Assembly: GCA_026225255.1 (NCBI GenBank) | Contig: JAMFSJ010000015.1 | Coordinates: 1 to 64,000 of the forward strand | DNA length: 64,000 nt | Direction: 5' to 3' | From: Methylacidimicrobium fagopyrum | GTDB taxonomy: Bacteria > Verrucomicrobiota > Verrucomicrobiia > Limisphaerales > UBA11358 | Part shown: positions 1-8,150 of the stretch, one piece after another | Layout: the number at the start of each line of letters is the position of its first letter | Numbering within the stretch: position 1 is the first letter of the stretch | Position numbers and translations under genes: made by a program | Notes under the pieces: generated by a model | Database searches by the model: none | Told to the model about the DNA's origin: nothing | The model's input: only the letters and a program-made list of their open reading frames with translations

Positions 1-284
1 AATACAACGAAGCCGCGGTCATCGAAATGATCATGCGCGTGCTGCCGGAGATTGCGGGCAAGATCAGCGAACCGCTCGCCAAGACCGAGAAGATGGTCAT
101 CATCAATTCCGGCAACGGTCCCGGCGGTGGCGCCAGCAAGCTCACCGGCGACGTGACCACCATCATCAGTCAGTTGCCCCCCATCATCGAAAGTTTGACC
201 GGCGTGAAGTTCGAGACCTTGCTTCAACAAGTTCCGGCGCTGCGAAAAGCGATGGGCAAAGATGACAGCGAAAAAATGTCGTAA
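1..284 (+). CDS. Flotillin family protein, C-terminal end (5' truncated by window edge)
   Basis: The reading frame is open from base 3 to the stop at 284, giving the last 93 residues. The visible part (AAVIEMIMRVLPEIAGKISE, then a lysine-rich 'EPLAKTEKMVIIN' stretch and a Gly-rich linker near GNGPGGGASK) is the typical tail of flotillin/YqiK-like SPFH proteins, which scaffold membrane microdomains. The SPFH domain and N-terminal membrane anchor lie outside the window. The next genes on the same strand encode small membrane proteins with PLDc_N-like segments, so a membrane-associated operon is plausible. Identification is from the conserved tail only. Confidence 0.8.
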   Translation, partial: YNEAAVIEMIMRVLPEIAGKISEPLAKTEKMVIINSGNGPGGGASKLTGDVTTIISQLPPIIESLTGVKFETLLQQVPALRKAMGKDDSEKMS

Positions 285-297
285 ATAAAATCCGGTC

Positions 298-319
298 GGG
301 CAGAGCGGTCGCTCTGCCC
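298..319. repeat. Perfect palindromic hairpin (REP-like)
   Basis: GGGCAGAGCG is followed by GT and then CGCTCTGCCC, a 10-bp perfect inverted repeat just after the flotillin stop. There is no T-tract, so it is a poor terminator on its own. The core GCGGTCGC recurs in the palindrome at 4777-4796, which suggests a repeat family. Confidence 0.5.
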
Positions 320-417
320 AATCTGAAAATAAGCCCGTGCAAAACAATGTTCCGGGGAGAAACGCAGTTCACGCGGTTGGGGCCGGAAGATATTTAATTA
401 AAACTAAAGGTTAAATT

Positions 418-660
418 ATGATAGCTGCATTTGAACTGGGTGGATTTGAAGTGTTATTGATCCTGATTGTATTGCCCCTATTTCTGGCGATATCCGGATT
501 CTGGATTTGGATGCTCGTTTCCGCGATCACCAATAAAGGCCTCGCCGATGGCGAAAAGGTCGGCTGGGTGATCGCCATTGCGCTGCTGCATTTTATCGGC
601 GCGTTGCTTTATCTTTTCATCGGCTATCCGAAGCGCAATGCGCCGCCCATCGTGATCTAA
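418..660 (+). CDS. Small membrane protein with PLDc_N-like segment (copy 1)
   Basis: 80 residues with two hydrophobic helices (about 10-36 and 49-70). The pattern W-I-W-M-L-x(5)-N-K-x-L-x-D-G-E-K, then G-W-x-I-A, then G-A-L-L-Y-x-F-I-G matches the short N-terminal membrane segment seen in cardiolipin synthases (PLDc_N) and in many stand-alone small proteins. No catalytic HKD motif is present, so no enzyme activity is implied. The start is supported by an AAGG stretch about 10 bases upstream. A close paralogue follows at 1129-1341. Confidence 0.8.
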   Translation: MIAAFELGGFEVLLILIVLPLFLAISGFWIWMLVSAITNKGLADGEKVGWVIAIALLHFIGALLYLFIGYPKRNAPPIVI

Positions 661-664
661 AGTT

Positions 665-1132
665 ATGCCGCCCGATAATTCAAAAAATCCGGTATCGCCG
701 CAATTGGAACGTCTGCAACTGCCGGCGCAAAACGCCATCCGCAAATGGTTATGTCTGATTGGACCGATCCTTGTTCTGGTTGGCCTATTATGCGTCATCA
801 TCTCATTCGCCAGTATGGTTTCCAGTGCGGGAAGTTTTGAAAGGCCGCATTATTTTTGGCTCGGGTTCGTGGGCCTGCCGCTGATGTTCGTGGGCGGTGT
901 GTTGTGCCAATTTGGATTTCTCGGTGCCGTGGCCCGTTTTTTGGCCGGTGAATCTGCCCCGGTGGCGGCCGATACGGTCAATTACCTGGCTGAAGAAACC
1001 AAGGGTTCGATTGAAACGATTGCTAAAGCGGCTGCCAAAGGTGTAGTCGAAGGCATGGCCGCTGGTCACGTAGAAACCACTTCGGGCAAAGCAGAAGGCA
1101 ATAAACCATCCCAAACAAAGGACAAATTATGA
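665..1132 (+). CDS. Membrane protein of unknown function
   Basis: 155 residues, not recognised. There are two probable transmembrane helices (about 29-51 and 65-90), a hydrophilic N-terminus, and an alanine-rich, lysine-containing C-terminal tail (about 100-155) that is probably cytosolic. It starts 4 bases after the preceding stop and its TGA overlaps the ATG of the next gene (ATGA), so translational coupling is likely. It sits between two PLDc_N-like paralogues, which suggests that the three products act in one membrane complex; this is inference. Confidence 0.75.
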   Translation: MPPDNSKNPVSPQLERLQLPAQNAIRKWLCLIGPILVLVGLLCVIISFASMVSSAGSFERPHYFWLGFVGLPLMFVGGVLCQFGFLGAVARFLAGESAPVAADTVNYLAEETKGSIETIAKAAAKGVVEGMAAGHVETTSGKAEGNKPSQTKDKL

Positions 1133-1341
1133 TTGGCGGAATGATCGCACTATTTTTGATTTTATTTTTCGGCAGCTTGGCTTTGGCTTTAACCATCTTC
1201 TGGGTTTGGATGCTCATTGACGCCATCCAAAACAAAAGGCTGACCGATGGCGAAAAGATTGGCTGGGTTCTGGCGATTGTGTTCCTGCATTTCATCGGTG
1301 CAGCGCTTTACTTTTTTATTGGTCGCTCCAAACAAGCGTAG
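1129..1341 (+). CDS. Small membrane protein with PLDc_N-like segment (copy 2)
   Basis: 70 residues with two membrane helices, closely related to the protein at 418-660: both contain F-W-x-W-M-L, the N-K-x-L-x-D-G-E-K-x-G-W turn and the F-I-G-A-x-L-Y-x-F-I-G end. The DNA is also similar over the second half, pointing to a local duplication with the 155-residue protein in between. The ATG overlaps the stop of the upstream gene by 4 bases. No catalytic residues are seen. Confidence 0.8.
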   Translation: MIGGMIALFLILFFGSLALALTIFWVWMLIDAIQNKRLTDGEKIGWVLAIVFLHFIGAALYFFIGRSKQA

Positions 1342-1429
1342 CGCGGGTCGTTTGCTCAAACCACGCCGGCTTCGCCCCGGCTTTGAACCGCCACGAGTGC
1401 GGCGATGGAAAAGCCCTCGTAAAGGATCT

Positions 1430-1783
1430 ATGAAAAAAGGACTCGGGATATTGTTGGGTTGGGCGACCGCATTGCCAGCAGCACTGGCGGTGGACAATCT
1501 CATTGTCACCGGTCACGGAAGCACGCCACCCAGCCAAGTTTTCGGCAATCAGCCGCCTGGCTGGTTGCCTTATATCATACCGTTGATTTTTTTACTGGCA
1601 GGTTTGGTTCATTTGTTTTATCCGCGCGTTGGTTGGTGGTTGAAATACGGTTGGCAATTCGATGGTTCCGTGGAGCCTTCCGCGTTTTGGCTGTTTTGTG
1701 AAAGGCTTGGCGGAGTAATTCTCATCGGTGTCGCGGGATTTATATTGTATTCCGTTAACGGCCACCTTTATTTTTCAAAATAA
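1430..1783 (+). CDS. Small membrane protein of unknown function
   Basis: 117 residues beginning MKKGLGILLGWATALPAALA, a signal peptide or first membrane helix, followed by two further hydrophobic segments (about 48-64 and 93-110). The frame stays open further upstream, but the ATG at 1430 is preferred because AAAGGA lies just before it and a hydrophobic N-terminus follows. The segment between helices is rich in W, Y and G. It ends 4 bases before the carbonic anhydrase start. Function not recognised. Confidence 0.65.
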   Translation: MKKGLGILLGWATALPAALAVDNLIVTGHGSTPPSQVFGNQPPGWLPYIIPLIFLLAGLVHLFYPRVGWWLKYGWQFDGSVEPSAFWLFCERLGGVILIGVAGFILYSVNGHLYFSK

Positions 1784-1787
1784 TTTT

Positions 1788-2600
1788 ATGCGACTTTTCG
1801 AAGCTATCATTGATGCAAATCACCGCGCGGTTGCCGGTGATGCGACGGCGGGTTTGCATCCCGACGAATTCGCGGACGCGTTACCGGTCATCGCGTTGAC
1901 GTGCATTGATCCGCGATTGAATGCGTTTTTTCCCAACGCGCTGGCGTTGCCCGAAGATCAATTCATCTGGCTGCGCAACGCGGGCAACATCATCACCGAG
2001 CCGCTGTCCAGCACCATGCGGTCGCTCGCGCTCGCGTGCGCGGTGAAGGGGGGACAGGAAATCGCCATCATCGGCCACACGGATTGTCAGGTTGCGCGGA
2101 CGCCGATGGCGTTGCTGCTGGATAAGTTCTCGGCCCTCGGTATCGAACGCAATCGCTTGCCGGATAATCTCGCGGAATTCTTCGGCACCTTCAGCAGTGA
2201 ACGACAAAACGTCATTAAAGCCTGTGACTTTGCGCGGCACAGTCCGCTCATCGGCCCGAAGATTCCCGTGCACGGATTGATGATTGATATCGCGACAGGA
2301 AAATTGGACTGGGTCGTGAACGGCTACGAGACGTTGCTAACGCAAGTGCCACCGACGCAACCGAAAATGGATTTCGCGGCGATTGGCGCCTTAGGTTCAT
2401 TCAAGGATTTCGACATGGGCGAAATGAAATTTCCCGAGCTGAAGATCGGCGCCGTCGCGTTGCCGGGAAAACCGTTAGCTCTGGAACCCGTGCCCGTGGC
2501 AAAACCGCCCGCGCCACCGGTGATTAAGTCACCGTTGCCGCCGTTGCGTCCGGCGAAAGTGCCGTTGCCACCGCCGCTCCGTCCGCGTGGTTTTCAGTGA
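1788..2600 (+). CDS. Beta-class carbonic anhydrase with proline-rich C-terminal tail
   Basis: 270 residues from the ATG at 1788, chosen because homology begins there. Carbonic anhydrase interconverts CO2 and bicarbonate. The beta-class signature is complete: CIDPR gives zinc ligand Cys39 and the Asp41-Arg43 dyad, and GHTDC gives zinc ligands His97 and Cys100; WLRNAGNII (about 61-69) is the usual active-site strand. Residues after about 190 are extra: a linker, then a tail (about 235-270) of repeated Pro, Ala and Leu with basic residues (PLPPLRP, PLPPPLRPRGF). This tail is unusual for the family and may be a docking segment. No signal peptide, so cytosolic. Confidence 0.85.
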   Translation: MRLFEAIIDANHRAVAGDATAGLHPDEFADALPVIALTCIDPRLNAFFPNALALPEDQFIWLRNAGNIITEPLSSTMRSLALACAVKGGQEIAIIGHTDCQVARTPMALLLDKFSALGIERNRLPDNLAEFFGTFSSERQNVIKACDFARHSPLIGPKIPVHGLMIDIATGKLDWVVNGYETLLTQVPPTQPKMDFAAIGALGSFKDFDMGEMKFPELKIGAVALPGKPLALEPVPVAKPPAPPVIKSPLPPLRPAKVPLPPPLRPRGFQ

Positions 2601-2601
2601 A

Positions 2602-2630
2602 CGGAGCGTTGAGCAATGCTCTGCGCTCCG
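2602..2630. terminator. Hairpin between convergent genes
   Basis: CGGAGCG pairs with CGCTCCG, with an inner GAGC/GCTC pair. It lies in the 41-base gap between two convergent genes, so it could act as a bidirectional terminator. There is no clean T-tract. Confidence 0.45.
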
Positions 2631-2641
2631 GCTATTTAGCT

Positions 2642-3553
2642 TTAATTCTTTAGTGCCGTTGGATCGCTGACAGTGGCGAAGTGGCTGGCTTGATAAAATA
2701 AGCCGCGATATTCCGTCGGCGCATTGGTGTCATCGTAGAAAACGCTGATGGGCTGGCCGCCGGGCAATTTCTGCGTGGCAATGAATTTCAGGAACGGGCC
2801 GTCGGTGTGATAGCTGTCGCCAAAACCGGCCAGGACGTAAACTTTTTTGCCCGGCTGTTCGCGTTCCGTCTGCGTGACGATTTGTTGAATTTTCTCCCGT
2901 TTGCCATCGCTCCACGTCAGGGGATAAATAATTTGTTCCGTGATCAAGCCAGCGTGGATTTTTAATTCGATACCGTGGATATGCTTTTCGGGAATTCCGA
3001 GGCTGGCGGCGGCACCTTGCACCAACAGTTCGGCACTGGCCGAGACGATGTGGGATTGCACGCCGCTTTTTTCGATCGCACGGATGATGTGGACGGATGA
3101 TGCGCGTAAGTAATTGCTCAACGTGGTTGAAAAATAATCACGGCTTAACTGCAAGACGTCCGCTGCTTTCGCGCCGCGCAACATTTGCGGGATGAACGGA
3201 TACGCGAGCCAATGACCGATGTGCGTGTCCATGTTCGTGTAATCGTTCCAAAATTTTTCAAAGCCGCCGGCGCGCGGATAAATTTTCGACAAATCGTGTT
3301 CGATGGCGACTTGGGCCAGGCCGGGAAAAATCAGTTGGCCGTTTTCGTGCAAACCTTCAGAACAATCACCCTTCATGGTCGTGCCGTCAAAATCCCAGAA
3401 TGCGAGAAAAATGGCGTTCGTGTCGCCCGTATTTTGGAGGATGGCAGCACGCGTCGAGAGAATTTGGTGGATGATACGTTGATCGTCCGGTTCTTCGGCG
3501 TGGACTGAAATTAAAAATGTCAAAGCCGTGGTCAGAATGAGCAGAAACTTCAT
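2642..3553 (-). CDS. Secreted HAD-family phosphatase
   Basis: 303 residues from the ATG at 3553, chosen because a clear signal peptide follows (MKFLLILTTALTFLISVHAE). The HAD nucleophile motif is FWDFDGTT with Asp54 and Asp56, and a late acidic motif is visible in GFGDSYHTD. The arrangement resembles phosphoserine-phosphatase-type HAD enzymes, with the cap between them. The signal peptide places it in the periplasm or outside, where it could dephosphorylate small metabolites; the substrate cannot be read from sequence. It faces the carbonic anhydrase gene. Confidence 0.75.
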   Translation of the reverse strand: MKFLLILTTALTFLISVHAEEPDDQRIIHQILSTRAAILQNTGDTNAIFLAFWDFDGTTMKGDCSEGLHENGQLIFPGLAQVAIEHDLSKIYPRAGGFEKFWNDYTNMDTHIGHWLAYPFIPQMLRGAKAADVLQLSRDYFSTTLSNYLRASSVHIIRAIEKSGVQSHIVSASAELLVQGAAASLGIPEKHIHGIELKIHAGLITEQIIYPLTWSDGKREKIQQIVTQTEREQPGKKVYVLAGFGDSYHTDGPFLKFIATQKLPGGQPISVFYDDTNAPTEYRGLFYQASHFATVSDPTALKN

Positions 3554-3641
3554 GCAGACAATGCTCCGGCGGCGCGGGTGGAAGTCAAGTGGACCCATGT
3601 TAAAATTGGGTGACGCCGGTCCCTGCGTCATCCGTCATCAG

Positions 3642-4310
3642 TTATTCCAACACAATCGCCAGGGCAAAACCATCGTAACCTTTGCTGCCGACGGTTTGTA
3701 AAATAGTCGCATTGACGCGCGGTTCAGCGGCGAGCAGCGCATTGAATTTATGCGCACCTTGCACGCGGGAATCTTCATTGTTCGCATCAATCACTTCACC
3801 TTTGCGCACCACGTTATCGGCGATGATCACGGTGCCGGGACGCGACAGCTTCAATGCCCACGCGAGGTAATCGGGATAAGATTCTTTATCCGCATCGATA
3901 AAAATAAAATCGAACGGCCCGGTTTTTTCCATCACAAGTTGCGCGAGCGAATCGGACGCTTTGCCGACGCGCAGTTCAATCTTATCTGACACTCCGGCCC
4001 GAACGAAATTGGCGCGGGCGACCTCGGCGTGCTTCGGTTCAAATTCCAGGGTGACCAGTTTGCCGTCAGCGGGCAACGCCCGCGCCAGCCAGATCGTGCT
4101 GTAACCGCCGAGCGTGCCAATTTCCAAAATGGAACGCGTCCCGTGCGCTTGGGCGAGGAGTTGGAGCAATTTGCCTTGGTTCGGCGCGACGTTGATTTCC
4201 GGTAAACCGGCCGCGCGACTGGTTTCCAGCACCGCTTCAAAAATCGGATCGGCCGCGGTAAATAAGTCGTTGATATAATGATCAACGGAGGTCCATTTAT
4301 CTTGATTCAT
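3642..4310 (-). CDS. O-methyltransferase, caffeoyl-CoA OMT-like (methyltransferase family 3)
   Basis: 222 residues, the normal length. The SAM-binding motif is ILEIGTLGGYSTIWLARALP (about 61-80), and FDFIFIDADKESYPDYL (about 136-152) carries the metal-binding and post-motif residues typical of cation-dependent family 3 O-methyltransferases. These transfer a methyl group from SAM to hydroxyls of aromatic or similar small molecules; the substrate is unknown. The start at 4310 gives the usual N-terminal helix (DHYINDLF). Confidence 0.85.
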   Translation of the reverse strand: MNQDKWTSVDHYINDLFTAADPIFEAVLETSRAAGLPEINVAPNQGKLLQLLAQAHGTRSILEIGTLGGYSTIWLARALPADGKLVTLEFEPKHAEVARANFVRAGVSDKIELRVGKASDSLAQLVMEKTGPFDFIFIDADKESYPDYLAWALKLSRPGTVIIADNVVRKGEVIDANNEDSRVQGAHKFNALLAAEPRVNATILQTVGSKGYDGFALAIVLE

Positions 4311-4363
4311 TGGGGCGAGAGTAAAATATTTTTCGTCGGCGCAAAACTTAATATATCAAAACC

Positions 4364-4708
4364 CTAGCGCGCTTTCTTTTTCGGTTTCGCCGCCGCCGCG
4401 ATTTTGATCGCGCGTTGCGCCCACGCGACGAGTTCGGGCGCGGTTTCCAAAACGTCCGGCGGAACTTCGTGATAGGCCATCGTCATGGTTTTACCTTTCA
4501 TTTCGTAAGTGAAAGGTTTCATGCCACGTTCCATATAATCTTTTTGCGACGCCGCATCGGTTTTGAAAAAGAGACGACCTTCGTCGAGGATACCGAAGAA
4601 TTTTTCGCCGCAGTAAAGTCCGTGCGCGCCGAACATCGCCCGCGCCCGCAGTTCTGGCAACGCGCTTAATTGATCGAGCACAAAAGATTTGAATGAGTCG
4701 TCGGGCAT
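4364..4708 (-). CDS. TfoX/Sxy N-terminal domain protein
   Basis: 114 residues. The pattern MFGAHGLYCGEKFFGILDEG followed by LFFKTD matches the TfoX/Sxy N-terminal domain, here without the C-terminal helical domain found in the competence regulator. Stand-alone copies are common and mostly uncharacterised. The C-terminus is basic (AKPKKKAR), compatible with nucleic-acid contact. No competence genes are nearby, so a role in DNA uptake should not be assumed. Confidence 0.8.
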   Translation of the reverse strand: MPDDSFKSFVLDQLSALPELRARAMFGAHGLYCGEKFFGILDEGRLFFKTDAASQKDYMERGMKPFTYEMKGKTMTMAYHEVPPDVLETAPELVAWAQRAIKIAAAAKPKKKAR

Positions 4709-4719
4709 GATGACAAAGG

Positions 4720-4743
4720 GTAGGGCGGAGCTGCCGTTCCGCC
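4720..4743 (+). repeat. GTAG-headed hairpin with T-tract (REP-like or terminator)
   Basis: GTAG at 4720-4723 is followed by GGCGGA, a short loop and TCCGCC (4724-4743), then eight Ts. A T-tract in plus orientation could terminate transcription, but no plus-strand gene precedes it. The GTAG head and hairpin fit the REP pattern also seen at 4777, 45477 and 60006. Confidence 0.5.
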
Positions 4744-4776
4744 TTTTTTTTATGACTATGGTCGTTGGTAATCCAG

Positions 4777-4800
4777 GGCCAAGCGGTCGCTTGGCCTACG
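4777..4800 (-). repeat. GTAG-headed perfect palindrome (REP-like)
   Basis: GGCCAAGCGG/TCGCTTGGCC is a perfect 20-base palindrome at 4777-4796; on the minus strand it is preceded by CGTAG. It overlaps the stop codon of the gene at 4796-5152. The core is shared with the hairpin at 298-319. Confidence 0.55.
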
Positions 4801-5152
4801 TTGCTTCCGCATCGCGATCCGACCAGCGGGCAAACTTAAAACAAACGAACGTCGCGAGTGCCGATGCGCTGGCGAGGAGGATCGCCTGCGTGCGCGGTTG
4901 TTTCAGATCGTTCAGCCAGTCGTCTGCGAGTTCGCCTTGTTGGCCGTAGAGAATTCCCATTTGCCGCGTCGTGGCGCGGTCAAAACCGGTCATCGAAAGA
5001 TCATCCGCCATATTCGCTGCGCGCGTGCCGAGCCAATAAACTAATCCCGCGCCCGCCAGACCGAGGATTAACACGCTCAGACCCACGATGCGAAATATCC
5101 GCGCCCGCCGTTTGGCCGTGGCCACAAAATTGATTTTCGCATCCTCCGTCAT
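4796..5152 (-). CDS. Membrane protein of unknown function
   Basis: 118 residues with a basic N-terminus, one transmembrane helix at about 22-44 (IVGLSVLILGLAGAGLVYWL), a soluble segment of about 45 residues, and a second hydrophobic stretch near 90-106. Not recognised. It lies 4 bases downstream of the MarC gene on the same strand, so the two are probably co-transcribed. Its stop codon is formed inside a REP-like palindrome. Confidence 0.65.
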   Translation of the reverse strand: MTEDAKINFVATAKRRARIFRIVGLSVLILGLAGAGLVYWLGTRAANMADDLSMTGFDRATTRQMGILYGQQGELADDWLNDLKQPRTQAILLASASALATFVCFKFARWSDRDAEAT

Positions 5153-5156
5153 CGTG

Positions 5157-5819
5157 TCACATATCCTTCAACAAATGTTTCAAACCCGTCGCCGCGATCT
5201 GAAGGCCCACGCAAAAAACGATGAACGCACTCAAGCGATTGACGACTTGTTGGCCGCGGGCGCCGAGCCGATTCAACACCGCCGGCGTGAATGCGTAGCA
5301 GATATAGATCAAAATGCTCATGGCGACGATGGCCACAAAGATGGCGGACAGATTCATGAGATGCGATTTTAACGCTTCTTCGCTGGTGTGCGCGCTTAAG
5401 GTGAGGATCACCGAAATGGTGCCCGCGCCGGTCGTCATCGGAAACGCGAGCGGATAAAAAAGAATGTCCTCCACGTTTTTAGAATGGCTGGGACTGGAAG
5501 TTTCCGCGTCGTCCGACGAATCGTTGCCGGGCGAAAGTAATTGCCAACCCGTGCGGCAAATCAAGATGCCACCCGCGATTTGGACGACGGGCAGGGAAAT
5601 ACCGAACATTTTGAAGATCCAGCTTCCCGCCAGCAGCGCCACCGTGCAGACGAGAAAACAGTAGAACGCAATTTTGCCCGCCGCCACCCGGCGTTCCGCC
5701 AGCGTCAACCGATGCAAAAAAGGATCCAACACCAACGCCGTGCCGACCGGATTGACCAGCGGAAACAACGCCACAAAACCCAAAAAAGCGAGTTCTAAAA
5801 AGGCCGAAACATTTTCCAT
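5157..5819 (-). CDS. MarC family integral membrane protein
   Basis: 220 residues with about six transmembrane helices. The N-terminal FLGFVALFPLVNPVGTALV and the internal FPLAFPMTTGAGTISV stretches are the conserved half-repeats of the MarC (UPF0056) family. The family is an inner-membrane protein group with unclear transport function; despite the name it is not firmly tied to drug resistance. The next gene starts 4 bases after its stop. Confidence 0.9.
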   Translation of the reverse strand: MENVSAFLELAFLGFVALFPLVNPVGTALVLDPFLHRLTLAERRVAAGKIAFYCFLVCTVALLAGSWIFKMFGISLPVVQIAGGILICRTGWQLLSPGNDSSDDAETSSPSHSKNVEDILFYPLAFPMTTGAGTISVILTLSAHTSEEALKSHLMNLSAIFVAIVAMSILIYICYAFTPAVLNRLGARGQQVVNRLSAFIVFCVGLQIAATGLKHLLKDM

Positions 5820-5956
5820 GTCCGTGACAAAATAGGTGTGGAGCTGCGAAAAACCAATGCAAAAGCAGGGGATTTTTAAGCCGCGAATCGGCGCTGATTA
5901 TAAATGAAGTGGTTTCGGCAAAAGACGGAACCGAACCGCCGACCCCGCTTTCGGAA

Positions 5957-6032
5957 TGGTGGAGCCTACAGGATTCGAACCTGCGACCCCCACAATGCCA
6001 TTGTGGTGCTCTACCAACTGAGCTAAGACCCC
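5957..6032 (-). tRNA. tRNA-Ala (anticodon GGC)
   Basis: A complete 76-base cloverleaf on the minus strand. Acceptor GGGGTCT pairs with AGGCTCC; the D-arm is GCTC/GAGC; anticodon stem CCACA/TGTGG encloses ATGGCAT, giving anticodon GGC; the T-arm is GCAGG TTCGAAT CCTGT. The discriminator is A and CCA is encoded. GGC reads GCC and GCU alanine codons. Confidence 0.97.
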
Positions 6033-6049
6033 ATCCGAAACGGATTGAT

Positions 6050-6077
6050 AATTTATGTTTTTTGCGCGGCAAGTCAA
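6050..6077 (-). promoter_or_regulatory. Probable sigma-70 promoter of tRNA-Ala
   Basis: On the minus strand TTGACT (6072-6077) is followed after 16 bases by TAAATT (6050-6055). Transcription would start about 10 bases before the mature tRNA 5' end. Confidence 0.5.
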
Positions 6078-6234
6078 AACCATTTTCGGAAAATTTCGCT
6101 TTAACTGTTTCCGCTGGCGGTTTGATCCATTTTGGTTCCACTAACGATCGTGGTTTAAGCTTTGCGTTCTACCCGCATGGTTGTGCGGTTGTGCTTACGC
6201 GGCGGCGGCGGCAAAATCTCGCCTTCAAAATCCC

Positions 6235-7578
6235 ATGCAAAAACCGCAATTGTCTTTCTGGCAAATCTGGAACATGAGCTTCGGCTTTCTCGGCATCCAG
6301 TTTGGCTGGGGCTTGCAGATGGCGAACATGAGTCCCATCTACAAATATCTCGGCGCCTCCGACGCCCAGATTCCGCTGCTCTGGCTGGCCGCGCCGTTGA
6401 CGGGTCTGCTCGTGCAACCACTCATCGGCGCGTTGAGCGACCGCACTTGGGGCGCGTTGGGACGGCGGCGTCCATATTTTTTGGTGGGCGCAATTTTAAG
6501 TTCGCTCGCGCTCATCGCGATGCCGAATTGCAGCACGTTGTGGATGGCGGCCGGCTTGTTATGGATCCTCGATGCGAGCATTAATGTCTCCATGGAACCG
6601 TTCCGCGCGTTTGTGGCGGATAAATTGCCCGAACGCCAGCGCGGCACGGGTTTCGCGATGCAAAGTTTTTTCATCGGCGTCGGCGCAGTCGTGGCGGGAA
6701 TGTTGCCTTACATTTTAAAGAACTGGTTTCACGTCAGCAGCGAAACCAGCGCGGGCAACGTGATTCCGCTGAATGTGAGAATTTCCTTTTACGCGGGCGC
6801 GGCGGCATTTTTAGGCGCGGTGCTGTGGACGATTTTTTCCACGAAAGAATATCCCCCGGAAAACCTCGAGGAATTTTACCGCGCGAAAAAGACCCGCGCT
6901 GGATTTGGCCAGTTGGTCGCCGAAATTTTTTCCGCGTTGCGCGAAATGCCCGCCACGATGAAACAGCTCGCGCTCGTGCAATTTTTTACGTGGCTCGGTT
7001 TGTTCTGCATGTGGTTGCATTTTTCCAACGCGGTGCCGATTATTTTTGGCACGGATGATAAGGATTCAGAACTATTCAAACGCGGCGCGGAATGGGCAGG
7101 CGTTTGTTATTCGGTCAAGGACGCGGTGACATTTATCGCGGCGTTCGGCTTGATGTTTGCCGCGCGAAAATTTGACCGCCGCCGCATCCACGGCGTGTGC
7201 CTCGCGCTCGGCGGCCTGGGTTTGATCGCCACCGGTTTTATTCACGGCGAGGCGCATAAGGACTGGTTGCTGGTCGCGCTGGCGTTGGGCGGCGTGGCGT
7301 GGGCGTCCATTCTTTCCATGCCTTACGCAATGTTATCCGGCGCGTTGCCTGCCGCGCGCATGGGGGTCTACATGGGGATCTTCAATTTTTTTATTGTGTT
7401 ACCGGAGATCATCGCGGCGCTGACATTTGGGCCGCTAGTGAAAAATTATCTGGGCGGCAATCTGGTTCAGGCCGTGATGGCCGGGGGATTTTTCATGCTG
7501 CTCGCCGCCGTGATGGCGCAATGGGTGAAGCTGCCGCCGGCGAAACAAGAGGTTCCGAGTGGCAGGATAAACGCATAA
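6235..7578 (+). CDS. MFS sugar transporter, SLC45/GPH-like
   Basis: 447 residues from the ATG at 6235 ([20 protein letters not shown]). About 12 transmembrane helices. [20 protein letters not shown] (about 77-96) is the MFS loop 2-3 motif with the RRRPY form of SLC45/GPH-type disaccharide transporters, and [11 protein letters not shown] near the N-terminus is also typical. It probably imports a disaccharide or similar sugar by cation symport across the inner membrane. With the glycoside hydrolases further along this fits carbohydrate scavenging, although it is not in an operon with them. It faces the RelE-like gene. Confidence 0.85.
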   Translation: MQKPQLSFWQIWNMSFGFLGIQFGWGLQMANMSPIYKYLGASDAQIPLLWLAAPLTGLLVQPLIGALSDRTWGALGRRRPYFLVGAILSSLALIAMPNCSTLWMAAGLLWILDASINVSMEPFRAFVADKLPERQRGTGFAMQSFFIGVGAVVAGMLPYILKNWFHVSSETSAGNVIPLNVRISFYAGAAAFLGAVLWTIFSTKEYPPENLEEFYRAKKTRAGFGQLVAEIFSALREMPATMKQLALVQFFTWLGLFCMWLHFSNAVPIIFGTDDKDSELFKRGAEWAGVCYSVKDAVTFIAAFGLMFAARKFDRRRIHGVCLALGGLGLIATGFIHGEAHKDWLLVALALGGVAWASILSMPYAMLSGALPAARMGVYMGIFNFFIVLPEIIAALTFGPLVKNYLGGNLVQAVMAGGFFMLLAAVMAQWVKLPPAKQEVPSGRINA

Positions 7579-7612
7579 TGGTCATCCACCCGATAATCGG
7601 ACCGGCCACTAA

Positions 7613-7981
7613 TTAATTCTTCTCCGAAGTTTTGGCGGCTTCGATGAGTTCCCAGAATTTCGGGTTTTCCTGCAAGGCTTCGTCTTCGCCCGCTTTGATG
7701 CCGGAACGGAAAAAGAAATCTTTCAGCGTGTGACGGCTCAAGATGCGGTGGATGAGGACGCCGAGGTTGTGCCGTTCAAAATAGATGCGGTAATCGCCCA
7801 GCCGAAAACGGTGCAGGATGTGGCCGTCGCTTTCCAATTTGCCGAAAGCTTCCAGTTCACTGGTGATGACGTGCTGCGGCAGGCCGCGAAAATCGCCGAG
7901 AATTTGCAATTGCAATTCCTTGGGCATGCGCGCCAGTTCGACCGCGCTCGTCGGCGTGAAAATGATTTGAAAAGTGTTCAT
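7613..7981 (-). CDS. RelE/ParE-like toxin-fold protein without visible antitoxin
   Basis: 122 residues from the ATG at 7981 (MNTFQIIFTPTSAVELARMP), chosen because RelE-family homology starts there; the frame continues upstream to an ATG at 8008 and a TTG at 8026. The second half, FRLGDYRIYFERHNLGVLIH, is the typical RelE/ParE beta-sheet strand pair with the central Arg, followed by a C-terminal extension of about 40 residues. RelE proteins cut mRNA on the ribosome and ParE proteins poison gyrase; the subtype cannot be decided. No small antitoxin gene lies on either side, so it may be orphaned or act differently. Confidence 0.65.
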   Translation of the reverse strand: MNTFQIIFTPTSAVELARMPKELQLQILGDFRGLPQHVITSELEAFGKLESDGHILHRFRLGDYRIYFERHNLGVLIHRILSRHTLKDFFFRSGIKAGEDEALQENPKFWELIEAAKTSEKN

Positions 7982-8150
7982 CAAAATCGTGACGTCACTG
8001 TAACGCATCGGCGGCGGTTTTCGCAATCTTGATTAAAGTCAGGGTTCTGGGTCAAACTACCGCTGGTCACCACCCAAATGTGGTATGCTCATTTTATTTA
8101 CAGTCAGTATGTTGTTAGGTCTCCGGGCGTAGATATTTAAAATTAGTTTG

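Noticed and set aside
5479-6141. 220-codon minus-strand frame across the tRNA-Ala and MarC start
   Set aside because: Reads through a tRNA gene and overlaps the real MarC frame in a different phase.
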